Origin: Myxococcales bacterium
Lineage (GTDB): Bacteria; Myxococcota; B64-G9
NCBI GenBank assembly: GCA_012798435.1
Contig: JAAZNF010000044.1
Span: 1 to 32,038 of the forward strand
Reading direction: 5' to 3'
Length of the DNA: 32,038 bases
In this document: in pieces, positions 1-10,154 of the stretch
Numbering within the stretch: position 1 is the first letter of the stretch
How the letters are laid out: every line of letters starts with the position of its first letter
Made by a program: the position numbers and the translations under genes
Notes under the pieces: model-generated
Told to the model about the DNA's origin: nothing
Database searches by the model: none
What the model saw: the letters and a program-made list of their open reading frames with translations, nothing else

Positions 1-61
1 GCCGAGCCGCGGTTTTCGAAATCAACCAGCAAAAAAAGGTAAAAGATCTCGCAGGAGCTGC

Positions 62-100
62 GCGAGCGGGCGGCTTCAGACAAGAAAAGCGCCCGCTCGC
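62..100. repeat. GC-rich hairpin upstream of the lipoprotein/TonB receptor operon
   Basis: An 11-base arm GCGAGCGGGCG (62-72) is perfectly complementary to CGCCCGCTCGC (90-100), leaving a 17-base loop that ends in AAGAAAAG. No T-run follows on the plus strand. On the minus strand a T7 run lies about 25 bases beyond the stem, so a minus-strand terminator is possible but not clean. The stem could end transcription from the gene left of the window. A similar hairpin with an equal-sized loop lies on the other side of the operon, at 4460-4500. Confidence 0.6.
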
Positions 101-164
101 TGGTCGGGCTTGGGGCGGCTTGGGAGAATTCAGCAGCAAAATCAAAACAAAAGGGGCTGGCCCT

Positions 165-184
165 GATGAAGTGCGATGAAGTGC
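165..184. repeat. Perfect tandem 10-base repeat upstream of the promoter
   Basis: GATGAAGTGC occurs twice back to back (165-174 and 175-184), ending 20 bases before the TTGACA of the lipoprotein promoter. A 10-base period is about one helical turn, so both copies would face the same side of the DNA. This is what an activator site would look like, but no regulator is identified. Confidence 0.45.
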
Positions 185-204
185 AAATCGTGCAAACATC
201 TTGC

Positions 205-231
205 TTGACATGGCCGTAAAAATAGAATAAT
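205..231 (+). promoter_or_regulatory. Candidate sigma70-type promoter of the lipoprotein/TonB receptor operon
   Basis: TTGACA (205-210) is a perfect -35. AATAAT (226-231) is the best -10 by sequence, but the spacer is only 15 bases; at 17 bases the hexamer is TAATCA. A start near 238 would give a leader of about 57 AT-rich bases ending in the strong ribosome site AAGGAGG (282-288). Confidence 0.5.
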
Positions 232-294
232 CACAGGACGCGTTTGTATATAACTATGTAAATTTATTTCAGTTTTCCAAAAAGGAGGAAGTGA

Positions 295-1413
295 ATGCGA
301 AGCGCAAGAAAGTATGGGGTGGTAATCGCCGTCCTGGCCGCGCTTGGGCTCGCGGCCTGCGAGAAGGATCTCGCGCCCTTCCCGCAGTGCGCGGTGAACC
401 TGGACTGCGAGCGGGACCACGGCAAGGCCAAGGAGGGCTGCAACTGGAAGTGCACTTTCTCCAACGAGTGCATCCAGATCTGCCCCTGCCAGACGGCCGC
501 GGACTGCACGTCCGATCCGGGTGACGATTGCCGCTGGCTGTGTGTCGCCAACAAGTGCACCCAGGACTGTGGCAAGTGCTCGGTGGACGCGGACTGCGCG
601 GAGATGGTCGACCCCGGCTGCCTGCCCAAGTGCACCGACGGCTGGTGCGACGAAACCTGCCCCACCTGCACCAGCAACCCGGCGACCGAGTGTTCGTCGC
701 TAGGCAGCCCCGGCAAGGTGAATTTCGGAAAGGACGCCAACGGCGAGGACATCGTAGTTCCTTGTGTCTGGTCTTGCAACGCCGACGAGATGTGCGAGGC
801 CGACTGTCCGGATTGCCAGACGGCCGATGACTGCTCGGCCTCCGGCCGGCTCGGCTGCGAGGCGACTTGCGAAGCCGACTCTATGAACATCAAGCACTGC
901 GGCGAGACCTGCGAAGAGACCGCTTGCTTTACCGAGATGGCCGGCGGTTGCTACGCCGCTTGTCCGGACAAGTCTTTCCCGAGTAGCCGCAACACTTGCA
1001 AGACCGGCGACTGCTGCGGCGCGGGCCTGGTGTGCTGCGTCCCGGTCCCGTTCCCCGAGTGCACCAGCCTGGACGGCGCGTACTGTGCCCCGGCTGGCGA
1101 GAGCTGCGCCGCAGGATTCTCCGCCGACGGTTGCCCCGAGTGCGGCTGCTCGAGCCTTGGCTCGGGCACCTGCTGCACTGCCACATGCAACGACAGCGAG
1201 GACTGCGGCCCCGGACAGTGCTGCCTGCCGGCCATGGGCACGGGAACTCCGACCTGTGGCCCCTGCCCCGGCTTCTGCGCGGCCAATGGCGGCGTGTGCC
1301 AGGCGGGGACCACCTGTGAGCACGCTGTGGTAGTCCCGGACGCCTTCTGCTTCGGCGAGAGCTGCTGTCTGGATCCGGCGGGGCAGCGCAACCTGTGCTG
1401 CGCGGCCTACTGA
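295..1413 (+). CDS. Cysteine-repeat outer-membrane lipoprotein
   Basis: A 372-residue protein with a lipoprotein signal: basic start, hydrophobic stretch 8-20 and lipobox L19-A20-A21-C22. Position +2 is Glu, not Asp, so Lol sorting to the outer membrane is expected. I count 61 cysteines (about 16%). From about residue 32 to 210 there are roughly five tandem units with the pattern C-x4-5-D/E-C, a spacer, C-x2-3-C, C-x3-C and P or G. The last 170 residues carry CC pairs in a different spacing. Such density suggests disulfide-stapled small repeats on the cell surface, or metal binding; neither is shown. The ATG has AAGGAGG six bases upstream. Its TGA runs into the ribosome site of the TonB receptor 12 bases on, so the two are probably translated together. 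No enzyme motif is recognised. Confidence 0.85.
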   Translation: MRSARKYGVVIAVLAALGLAACEKDLAPFPQCAVNLDCERDHGKAKEGCNWKCTFSNECIQICPCQTAADCTSDPGDDCRWLCVANKCTQDCGKCSVDADCAEMVDPGCLPKCTDGWCDETCPTCTSNPATECSSLGSPGKVNFGKDANGEDIVVPCVWSCNADEMCEADCPDCQTADDCSASGRLGCEATCEADSMNIKHCGETCEETACFTEMAGGCYAACPDKSFPSSRNTCKTGDCCGAGLVCCVPVPFPECTSLDGAYCAPAGESCAAGFSADGCPECGCSSLGSGTCCTATCNDSEDCGPGQCCLPAMGTGTPTCGPCPGFCAANGGVCQAGTTCEHAVVVPDAFCFGESCCLDPAGQRNLCCAAY

Positions 1414-1425
1414 GGAGGTGACATC

Positions 1426-4410
<2,985 letters not shown>

Positions 4411-4459
4411 CCGTCCGATTTCCCTCCTGTTCTAGATAGATCTCCTTCATTTTCTTTTT

Positions 4460-4500
4460 CGTCTGGCCGCGATGCCCCAGAAAGCAAGCGCGGCCAGACG
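4460..4500. terminator. Hairpin after the TonB receptor gene
   Basis: CGTCTGGCCGCG (4460-4471) and CGCGGCCAGACG (4489-4500) form a perfect 12-bp stem around a 17-base loop. The hairpin lies 49 bases after the receptor stop and 80 bases before the rbfA -35. A T-rich tract (4447-4459) precedes the stem on the plus strand, while no U-run follows it, so it is not a canonical intrinsic terminator. Position and stability still favour a transcription or mRNA 3' boundary. Confidence 0.5.
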
Positions 4501-4580
4501 TGCAACACACCTCATGAGCGCCTGGCTGCGCTGGCTCTTTCGGCCTCGCAGCCGGGCACCCCCAACCAGGGCTCGCGAAA

Positions 4581-4610
4581 TTGACACCCCTGCCCGCTCG
4601 CGGCTAGGAT
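4581..4610 (+). promoter_or_regulatory. Promoter of rbfA-nrnA, probably leaderless
   Basis: TTGACA (4581-4586), an 18-base spacer and TAGGAT (4605-4610). The ATG of the fusion gene starts at 4617, only six bases after the -10. The predicted first transcribed base therefore falls at or next to the A of the start codon. No purine-rich ribosome site is present between the two. Confidence 0.7.
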
Positions 4611-4616
4611 GCGCCC

Positions 4617-5945
4617 ATGTCAACCGTCCGCCTGGAACGCATCGCCGAGCAGCTCAAGCAGGAGATCAGCGCCCTGTTGCAGAAGGGCCTCAAGGATCCC
4701 CGCATCGGCTTCGTCACCATCACCGGCGTCAAGATCACCGCCGACCTGTCTTCGGCCCGGGTGTTCTTCAGCACGCCCGGCACGCCCGAGCAACGGGCGG
4801 AATCCGAGCAGGGCCTCAGCAGCGCCGCCGGCTTCATCCGCGCCACGCTCAAGAAGCGCCTGCGGCTGCGCACCATCCCGGAGATCTCCTTTCACTACGA
4901 CCGCAGCCTGGACGACGGCGACCGCATGGAGCGCCTGCTCAAGGAGGTCCGTGCCCAGGAGGGCTGGGACGATCCCAACCGGGTGCGCGGCTCGGCCAGC
5001 GAGGTGGCCCGCGCCCTGCGCGAGCACAAGAGGTTCCTCGTCACCACCCACACCAATCCCGACGGCGACGCCATCGCCTCGATGCTCGCCATGCGCCGTC
5101 TGCTGCTCCAGCTCGGCAAGGAGGTGCGCGCCTACCACGTCGAGGACGCCCCGGTGAACTTCCGCTTCCTGCCGGATCTCGCCGAGGTGCGGCGCGACTT
5201 CGGTGATGAGGCCTTCGACGTGACCGTGGTGCTCGACTGCTCGGAGCTCGAGCGCGCCTGCCCCCTGCCCCCGCCCGAGCGCCGGGGCATGCTGGTCTCC
5301 ATCGATCACCACCTATCGGCCGAGCCGCTGGGCGAGAGATACCTGCTCGATCCCCTGGCCTCGTCCATCGGCGAGCTCATTGCCGAGGTGCTGGTCGAGC
5401 TCGGCATCGAGCCTGACCGGGACCTGGCCACCTGCATCTACACCTCGATCCTCTCCGACACCGGCTCCTTCCGCTATTCGAACACCACTCCCCGCGCCCT
5501 GCAGACCGCGGCCCGCATGCTGTCGGCCGGCGTGCAACCCTGGGAGGTGGCGCGCGCGGTGTACGAATCCCAGCCCGCCGCGCGGCTGCAACTCTTGGCC
5601 AGGGTATTGCCCACGCTGGAGATCGAACCCCGGGGCCGGTACGCCTCTATCGTCATCCTGCTCGAGATGTACCAGCAGAGCGGCGGCGGCGAGGAACTCA
5701 TCGACGGGTTCATCAACTTCCCGCGGGGAATCCAGGGGGTGGAGGTGGCCATCCAGTTCCGCGAGACCGCCCCGGGACGCTTCAAGGTGAGCTTCCGCTC
5801 GGCGGGAAAGGTGGACGTGGCCGAGATCGCCGGCTCCTTCGGCGGCGGCGGCCACCGCAACGCCGCGGGTTGCACGCTCGAGCACCCCCTGCCCGAGGTC
5901 AAGCGCAGGATCTACCAGGCGGTGGAGGCGGCCCTCCCCGAATGA
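4617..5945 (+). CDS. rbfA-nrnA: RbfA fused to an NrnA-type DHH/DHHA1 phosphoesterase
   Basis: A 442-residue protein that joins two normally separate proteins. Residues 1-112 are a full-length RbfA, the KH-fold factor for 30S maturation, with KDPRIGFVTITGV and SSARVFFS blocks. After a short linker (about 113-125), residues 126-442 match a whole NrnA-type nano-RNase/pAp phosphatase. It has motif I HTNPDGDA (145-152), the VVLDCSE block, DHH at 230-232, a YTSILSDTGSFRYSN segment and the DHHA1 signature FGGGGHRNAAG starting at 408. All metal-ligand motifs are present, so the phosphoesterase should be active on 2-5-mer RNA or pAp. One frame runs through the linker with no stop. The two are commonly neighbours in bacteria; fusion would link 30S assembly and RNA end turnover. 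The ATG lacks a ribosome site (see the promoter entry). The stop overlaps the truB start as ATGA. Confidence 0.93.
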   Translation: MSTVRLERIAEQLKQEISALLQKGLKDPRIGFVTITGVKITADLSSARVFFSTPGTPEQRAESEQGLSSAAGFIRATLKKRLRLRTIPEISFHYDRSLDDGDRMERLLKEVRAQEGWDDPNRVRGSASEVARALREHKRFLVTTHTNPDGDAIASMLAMRRLLLQLGKEVRAYHVEDAPVNFRFLPDLAEVRRDFGDEAFDVTVVLDCSELERACPLPPPERRGMLVSIDHHLSAEPLGERYLLDPLASSIGELIAEVLVELGIEPDRDLATCIYTSILSDTGSFRYSNTTPRALQTAARMLSAGVQPWEVARAVYESQPAARLQLLARVLPTLEIEPRGRYASIVILLEMYQQSGGGEELIDGFINFPRGIQGVEVAIQFRETAPGRFKVSFRSAGKVDVAEIAGSFGGGGHRNAAGCTLEHPLPEVKRRIYQAVEAALPE

Positions 5946-6859
5946 ACCTGCCGGGTGCAGCCCCCGACGGGGTGTTGCCGGTGCGAAAGAGCGCCGGCAT
6001 GACCTCCCACGACGTGGTGGAGCGGGTGCGCCGGCTCCTCCGCGTCCGGGCCGGGCACACCGGCACCCTCGACCCCGCGGCCCGCGGCCTGCTGCCGGTC
6101 GCGCTGGGCGAGGCCACCAAGCTCACCCGCTGGCTCTCGGCCTCGGACAAGCGCTACCGGGCGCGGGTGCGCCTGGGATCCGCCACCGACACTCTGGACG
6201 CCGCGGGTCAGGAGGTGGCACGGGCGCCGGTGCCTCCGCTCGAGGAGACCGTTCTGCGCGAGTGCTGCGCGCGCTTCGTGGGGACGATCGAGCAGGTGCC
6301 CCCCATGCACTCGGCCATCCGGGTGGGCGGCAAGCGTCTGTATCAGCTCGCCCGGCGCGGCGTGGAGGTCGAGCGCGCCCCGCGAAGGGTGCGGATCGAA
6401 CGGATCGAGCTGGTCTCCTTCGCGGCGGACACCTTCGAGATCGACGTGCGCTGCTCCGCCGGGACCTATATCCGCGCGCTGGCCGCGGACATGGCGCGCG
6501 CCCTCGGGACCGTCGGTCACCTGGCCGAGCTGGAGCGAACCGAGGCCGCTGGCTTCAAGCTGGAGCAGGCGGTGGCACCCGACGAACCCGAGCAGATGCT
6601 CCGGGCGATCGAACCGCTGGAGCGCCTGGTCCGCCGCTTTCGCTGTCTCGAGGTGCCGAGAGAGGCGCTGCTGCCGCTGGCCCGCGGCCGGGAGCCGCGG
6701 GCCGAAGAGCTGGCGGCGCTGGGGCTGGCCGGGCTGGACGACCAACCAGTCGTGCTCATCCCGCCCGAACAGGCACCCATGCTGGTCCTTGGCCCGGACC
6801 CGGAGGCGGGCACCGCGCGCCTGCGGATCCTGCGGGTGCTGCGGCCGGAACGAAAGTGA
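5942..6859 (+). CDS. truB: tRNA pseudouridine-55 synthase TruB
   Basis: A 305-residue enzyme that converts U55 of the tRNA T-loop to pseudouridine. The N-terminal block RKSAGMTSHDVV is followed by the catalytic motif GHTGTLDP, with the nucleophile Asp44. Further TruB blocks are QVPPMHSAIRVGGKRLYQLAR and the CSAGTYIRALAADMA segment. The C-terminal 55 residues are a divergent PUA-like region. An in-frame start 24 codons upstream would lie inside nrnA. I prefer the ATG at 5942 because it overlaps the preceding TGA (ATGA), typical of translational coupling, and because the protein then begins just before the first conserved block. It is part of the rbfA-nrnA-truB-rpsO-pnp RNA block. Confidence 0.93.
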   Translation: MNLPGAAPDGVLPVRKSAGMTSHDVVERVRRLLRVRAGHTGTLDPAARGLLPVALGEATKLTRWLSASDKRYRARVRLGSATDTLDAAGQEVARAPVPPLEETVLRECCARFVGTIEQVPPMHSAIRVGGKRLYQLARRGVEVERAPRRVRIERIELVSFAADTFEIDVRCSAGTYIRALAADMARALGTVGHLAELERTEAAGFKLEQAVAPDEPEQMLRAIEPLERLVRRFRCLEVPREALLPLARGREPRAEELAALGLAGLDDQPVVLIPPEQAPMLVLGPDPEAGTARLRILRVLRPERK

Positions 6860-6880
6860 GCACCCTGACCGGGAAATATG

Positions 6881-6909
6881 TTGACAACCCGAAGGGAATC
6901 GCGTAGGTT
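6881..6909 (+). promoter_or_regulatory. Promoter of rpsO
   Basis: TTGACA (6881-6886), a 17-base spacer and TAGGTT (6904-6909), giving a start near 6916 and a leader of about 33 bases. It lies in the 89-base gap after truB, so rpsO can be expressed apart from the upstream genes. Confidence 0.7.
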
Positions 6910-6948
6910 CTCGCCCGTTTCAGGGGTGGATGTAGCCTGGAGGACAGG

Positions 6949-7218
6949 ATGGCGTTTCGACCTGGTCAAAAAACGGAAGTGATCCAGAAGTATCGGGTCC
7001 ACGAGAAGGATACCGGTTCGCCGGACGTGCAGGTGGCCCTGCTCACCGAGAGGATCGCGTACCTCACCGACCACTTCAAGACCCACAAGAAGGACCACCA
7101 CTCGCGGCGCGGCCTGCTCAAGCTGGTCAGCCAGCGCCGGCGTCTGCTGGACTTCCTCAAGCGGTCGGACGAGGAGCGCTACAAGGCGCTCATCAACAAG
7201 CTGGGCATTCGCAAGTAG
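6949..7218 (+). CDS. rpsO: 30S ribosomal protein S15
   Basis: An 89-residue protein of exactly the usual S15 length. It has the conserved [16 protein letters not shown] segment and the [24 protein letters not shown] helix that contacts 16S rRNA helix 22 and the central domain. In the 30S subunit it is a primary binder needed for assembly of the platform. The ribosome site GGAGG (6939-6943) precedes the ATG by five bases. The next gene is pnp, as in many bacteria. Confidence 0.97.
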   Translation: MAFRPGQKTEVIQKYRVHEKDTGSPDVQVALLTERIAYLTDHFKTHKKDHHSRRGLLKLVSQRRRLLDFLKRSDEERYKALINKLGIRK

Positions 7219-7222
7219 GTGG

Positions 7223-7271
7223 GGCCGCCACGGCGGCCGATGAGAGGCATGACGGGGAGCATCGGCTCCCC
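7223..7271 (+). terminator. Two stem-loops after rpsO
   Basis: GGCCGCC/GGCGGCC (7223-7229 and 7232-7238) and GGGGAGC/GCTCCCC (7254-7260 and 7265-7271, loop ATCG) lie directly after the rpsO stop. No clear U-run follows, only a T/G-rich stretch. They may attenuate read-through from rpsO into pnp or serve as RNA processing sites. In Escherichia coli the rpsO-pnp gap holds a terminator and an RNase III hairpin, so structure here fits the locus. Confidence 0.5.
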
Positions 7272-7300
7272 TGGTTGGTGTTGGCCGGATTCCGCGGCCG

Positions 7301-7331
7301 TTGACAACAGACGGGAGCACTTGGTTCTAAA
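7301..7331 (+). promoter_or_regulatory. Candidate promoter of pnp
   Basis: TTGACA (7301-7306) is a perfect -35. The -10 is uncertain: GTTCTA at 17 bases spacing or TCTAAA (7326-7331) at 19. The resulting leader of about 140 bases contains a CTCGAG-AAGC-CTCGAG inverted repeat (about 7341-7356) and ends in AAGGAGAG seven bases before the pnp ATG. Confidence 0.45.
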
Positions 7332-7480
7332 ACCCCTCTCTCGAGAAGCCTCGAGCGCGGCGTTGTAGGACTGAATGCATCCCGCCGGTTGATCTTCTTT
7401 CACGGAATCCAAACATATCCCCCGCATGGACGTCGTGCGCCCGGTGCGGCCACGCGTCCCAGAGAGAAGGAGAGTAGAAA

Positions 7481-9577
7481 ATGCCTATGAAGAAATCCGT
7501 TCGGCTCGGCGAGTCCGAGTTCACCCTCGACGTCGGCCGGGTGGCCCGGCAGGCGGACGGCTCCTGCCTGGTCCGCTTCGGCGACACCATGGTGCTGGTG
7601 GCCGCGGTGGCCGCCGCCAAGCCGCGTGAAGGAGTCGACTTTCTGCCGCTGACCGTGGACTACCGCGAGAAGGCCTCCGCCGCCGGCAAGATCCCGGGCG
7701 GCTTCTTCAAGCGCGAGGGCCGCCCTACCGAGACCGAGATCCTGAACAGCCGCATCATCGACCGCTCCATCCGGCCGCTGTTCCCCAAGGGCTTCGCCCA
7801 CGAGACGCAGGTGCAGGCCCTGGTGCTGTCGGCGGATCCCCAGAACGCCCCCGACGTGCTGGCGGCCACCGGCGCCTCGCTGGCGCTGTGCCTGTCGGAC
7901 GTGCCCTTCGCCGGCCCGCTGGCGACCGTGCGCGTCGGGAGGATCGACGGCCAGTGGCGGGTCAACCCCAGCTTCAAGCAGGTGGAGGCCTCGGACGTGA
8001 ACCTGGTGGTCTCGGCCACCCGCGAGGCCATCTGCATGGTGGAGGGCGAGGCGCGCGAGGTGTCGGAGAAGGACCTGGTGGACGCGCTGATGTTCGCCTA
8101 CGAGCAGGCCCAGGGACTCATCCGCATCCAGGATGAGCTCATCCAGGCGCTGGGCAAGCCCAAACGCACCTTCACCCCGCACGCGATCGATCCCCGGGTG
8201 GCGGCCTGGACGCGGGAGCAGGTGGGCGGGCGCCTGGGCCAGCTCATGTCCATCCCGGTCAAGCTGGATCGCTACCATTTCATGGAGGCCATCCGGCTGG
8301 ATCTGCAAGAGCGCGTGGTCCAGGCCTTCCCGGACGTCGAGCACGCCACCCTGGACGTGTTCGAGACGCTGGAGAAGATGCACCGCGACCTGGTGCGCGG
8401 CGCCATCGCCCGCGAGGGTCGACGGCTGGACGGCCGCGGCCTCACCAACGTGCGCCCCATCACCTGCGAGGTGGGCGTGTTGCCGCGCACCCACGGCTCG
8501 GCGCTGTTCACCCGTGGCGAGACCCAGGCGCTGGTCACCACCACGCTGGGCACCACCCAGGACGAGCAGTTGATCGAGAACCTGGAGGCCGAGTTCACCA
8601 AGAAGTTCATGCTGCACTACAACTTCCCGCCCTTCTCGGTGGGTGAGGTGCGGCCCATCCGCGGCCCGGGCCGGCGCGAGATCGGCCACGGCGCGCTGGC
8701 GGAGCGCTCCATCAAGTCCATGCTCCCCAACCACCAGGACTTCCCCTACACCATCCGCGTGGTATCGGACATCCTGGAGTCCAACGGCTCCTCTTCCATG
8801 GCCACGGTGTGCGGCGCCTCGCTCTCGCTCATGGACGCCGGGGTCAAGCTGCACAAGCCGGTGGCCGGCGTGGCGATGGGCCTCATCAAGGAAGAGAGTG
8901 GCTTCCACGTGCTCACCGACATCATGGGCGACGAGGATCACCTGGGCGACATGGACTTCAAGGTGGCGGGCTCGCGCGACGGCATCACCGGCATCCAGAT
9001 GGACATCAAGGTGACCGGCATCGACCGGGCGGTGCTGGAGCGCGCCCTGGCCCAGGCCCGGGAGGCCCGCCTGCACATCTTGCGCGAGATGGAGAAGACG
9101 CTGGCCGCCCCGCGCCCCGACCTCAGCCCCTACGCCCCGCGCATCACCACCATCCAGATCAAGCCCGAGCGCATCAAGGACGTGATCGGGCCGGGAGGCC
9201 GGGTGATCAAGGATCTGGTGGCGCGCACCGGCTGCTCCATCGACGTGGAGGACGATGGCACGGTGCGGGTCGGCTCCTCGGATCCGGAGATGGCCAAGGA
9301 GGCCATCCGCATCATCCGCGAGCTGACCCAGGAGGCCGAGATCGGCAAGCTGTACATGGCCACGGTGCGCAAGATCACCGACTTCGGGGCCTTCTGCGAG
9401 ATCCTGCCCGGCACCGACGGCCTGCTGCACATCAGCGAGCTCTCCGACAAGCGGGTGGAGAAGGTCAGCGACGTGCTGCGCGAGGGCGACGAGGTGCTGG
9501 TCAAGGTGGTCAGCATCGACCGCCAGGGCAAGATCCGCCTCTCGCGCAAAGAGGCGCTCAACCAGAAGCCCGAATGA
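7481..9577 (+). CDS. pnp: Polyribonucleotide nucleotidyltransferase (PNPase)
   Basis: A 698-residue phosphorolytic 3'-5' exoribonuclease, normal length for the family. Domain order: first RNase PH core (about 10-145), all-alpha linker (to about 230), second RNase PH core (about 305-540), KH (about 555-615) and S1 (about 620-690). The second core holds [16 protein letters not shown] and the catalytic acidic block [15 protein letters not shown]. The KH loop [10 protein letters not shown] and the S1 start [20 protein letters not shown] are intact. It acts in mRNA decay, alone or with RNase E and a helicase. The ribosome site is strong. Its stop overlaps the start of dut. Confidence 0.97.
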   Translation: MPMKKSVRLGESEFTLDVGRVARQADGSCLVRFGDTMVLVAAVAAAKPREGVDFLPLTVDYREKASAAGKIPGGFFKREGRPTETEILNSRIIDRSIRPLFPKGFAHETQVQALVLSADPQNAPDVLAATGASLALCLSDVPFAGPLATVRVGRIDGQWRVNPSFKQVEASDVNLVVSATREAICMVEGEAREVSEKDLVDALMFAYEQAQGLIRIQDELIQALGKPKRTFTPHAIDPRVAAWTREQVGGRLGQLMSIPVKLDRYHFMEAIRLDLQERVVQAFPDVEHATLDVFETLEKMHRDLVRGAIAREGRRLDGRGLTNVRPITCEVGVLPRTHGSALFTRGETQALVTTTLGTTQDEQLIENLEAEFTKKFMLHYNFPPFSVGEVRPIRGPGRREIGHGALAERSIKSMLPNHQDFPYTIRVVSDILESNGSSSMATVCGASLSLMDAGVKLHKPVAGVAMGLIKEESGFHVLTDIMGDEDHLGDMDFKVAGSRDGITGIQMDIKVTGIDRAVLERALAQAREARLHILREMEKTLAAPRPDLSPYAPRITTIQIKPERIKDVIGPGGRVIKDLVARTGCSIDVEDDGTVRVGSSDPEMAKEAIRIIRELTQEAEIGKLYMATVRKITDFGAFCEILPGTDGLLHISELSDKRVEKVSDVLREGDEVLVKVVSIDRQGKIRLSRKEALNQKPE

Positions 9578-10038
9578 GCCGCGCCGCGGCCAGGCCTCCC
9601 CGGGTGCTGCTCCGGCGCCTGCCCCACGGCGCGGGCCTTCCCCTGCCCGCCTACGCCACCGCCGGGTCGGCGGGGCTCGATCTTCCGGCGGCCGTCGCCG
9701 AGACCGTGGTCATCGGCCCGGGCCAGACCCTGGCGGTGCCCACTGGAATCTGTCTGGCCATTCCCGAGGGCTTCGAGGGCCAGGTGCGGCCCCGCAGCGG
9801 CCTGGCCCGGCGCTGCGGCCTCACCGTCCTCAACGCGCCCGGCACCATCGACGCCGATTATCGTGGCGAGCTCGTGGTGTTGCTCGTCAACCTGGGCCAG
9901 CAACCCGTGTCGATCGATCGCGGCATGCGCGTGGCCCAGCTGGTGATCGCCCCCGTGGCCAGGGCCGAGCTCGTCGAGGCCGACACCCTGCCCGAGACCT
10001 CGCGTCAGGATGGCGGTTTCGGACACACCGGGACCTGA
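9574..10038 (+). CDS. dut: dUTP diphosphatase
   Basis: A 154-residue trimeric-type dUTPase that hydrolyses dUTP to dUMP and pyrophosphate, keeping uracil out of DNA and feeding dTMP synthesis. All five family motifs are visible: AGLDL (33-37), RSGLA (74-78), [10 protein letters not shown] (90-99, with catalytic Asp93), RVAQLVI, and the glycine-rich GGFGHTG tail. The ATG at 9574 overlaps the pnp TGA, so the gene is probably translationally coupled to pnp. Longer in-frame extensions upstream lie inside pnp and are not credible. Confidence 0.95.
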   Translation: MSRAAARPPRVLLRRLPHGAGLPLPAYATAGSAGLDLPAAVAETVVIGPGQTLAVPTGICLAIPEGFEGQVRPRSGLARRCGLTVLNAPGTIDADYRGELVVLLVNLGQQPVSIDRGMRVAQLVIAPVARAELVEADTLPETSRQDGGFGHTGT

Positions 10039-10154
10039 CCTCCCGAACCCCGATCCCAAACCCAAAACTCTTGTCGGACGTCCACAGTTGTGGTAGGCGG
10101 GATCCGAAGTGTTTCCGCTGACATAACCGGTTGCGGTCAAAACAGGAGACTACC

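Larger units (their letters stand above)
1..204. other. Leading intergenic stretch, no gene assigned
   Basis: This stretch holds the hairpin at 62-100 and the tandem repeat at 165-184. One plus-strand frame stays open from base 3 to a stop near 180 and another from base 2 to near 166. Both run off the left edge, lack a visible start and give low-complexity basic translations, so I do not call a gene. The stretch from about 185 to 290 is clearly more AT-rich than the rest of the window, consistent with a promoter and leader. Confidence 0.4.

Noticed and set aside
2-180. Open plus-strand frames running in from the left edge
   Set aside because: Two frames are open at once, both of low complexity, and they cross the hairpin at 62-100; there is no basis to choose a gene.
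7400-9430. A long minus-strand open frame opposite pnp
   Set aside because: It is antisense to a perfectly conserved PNPase and has a low-complexity translation rich in His, Gly and Leu.
10071-10099. TTGTCG-17-TAGGCG as a promoter for the pseudokinase gene
   Set aside because: Both elements are weak matches. It is mentioned in the gene entry but not listed as a feature.
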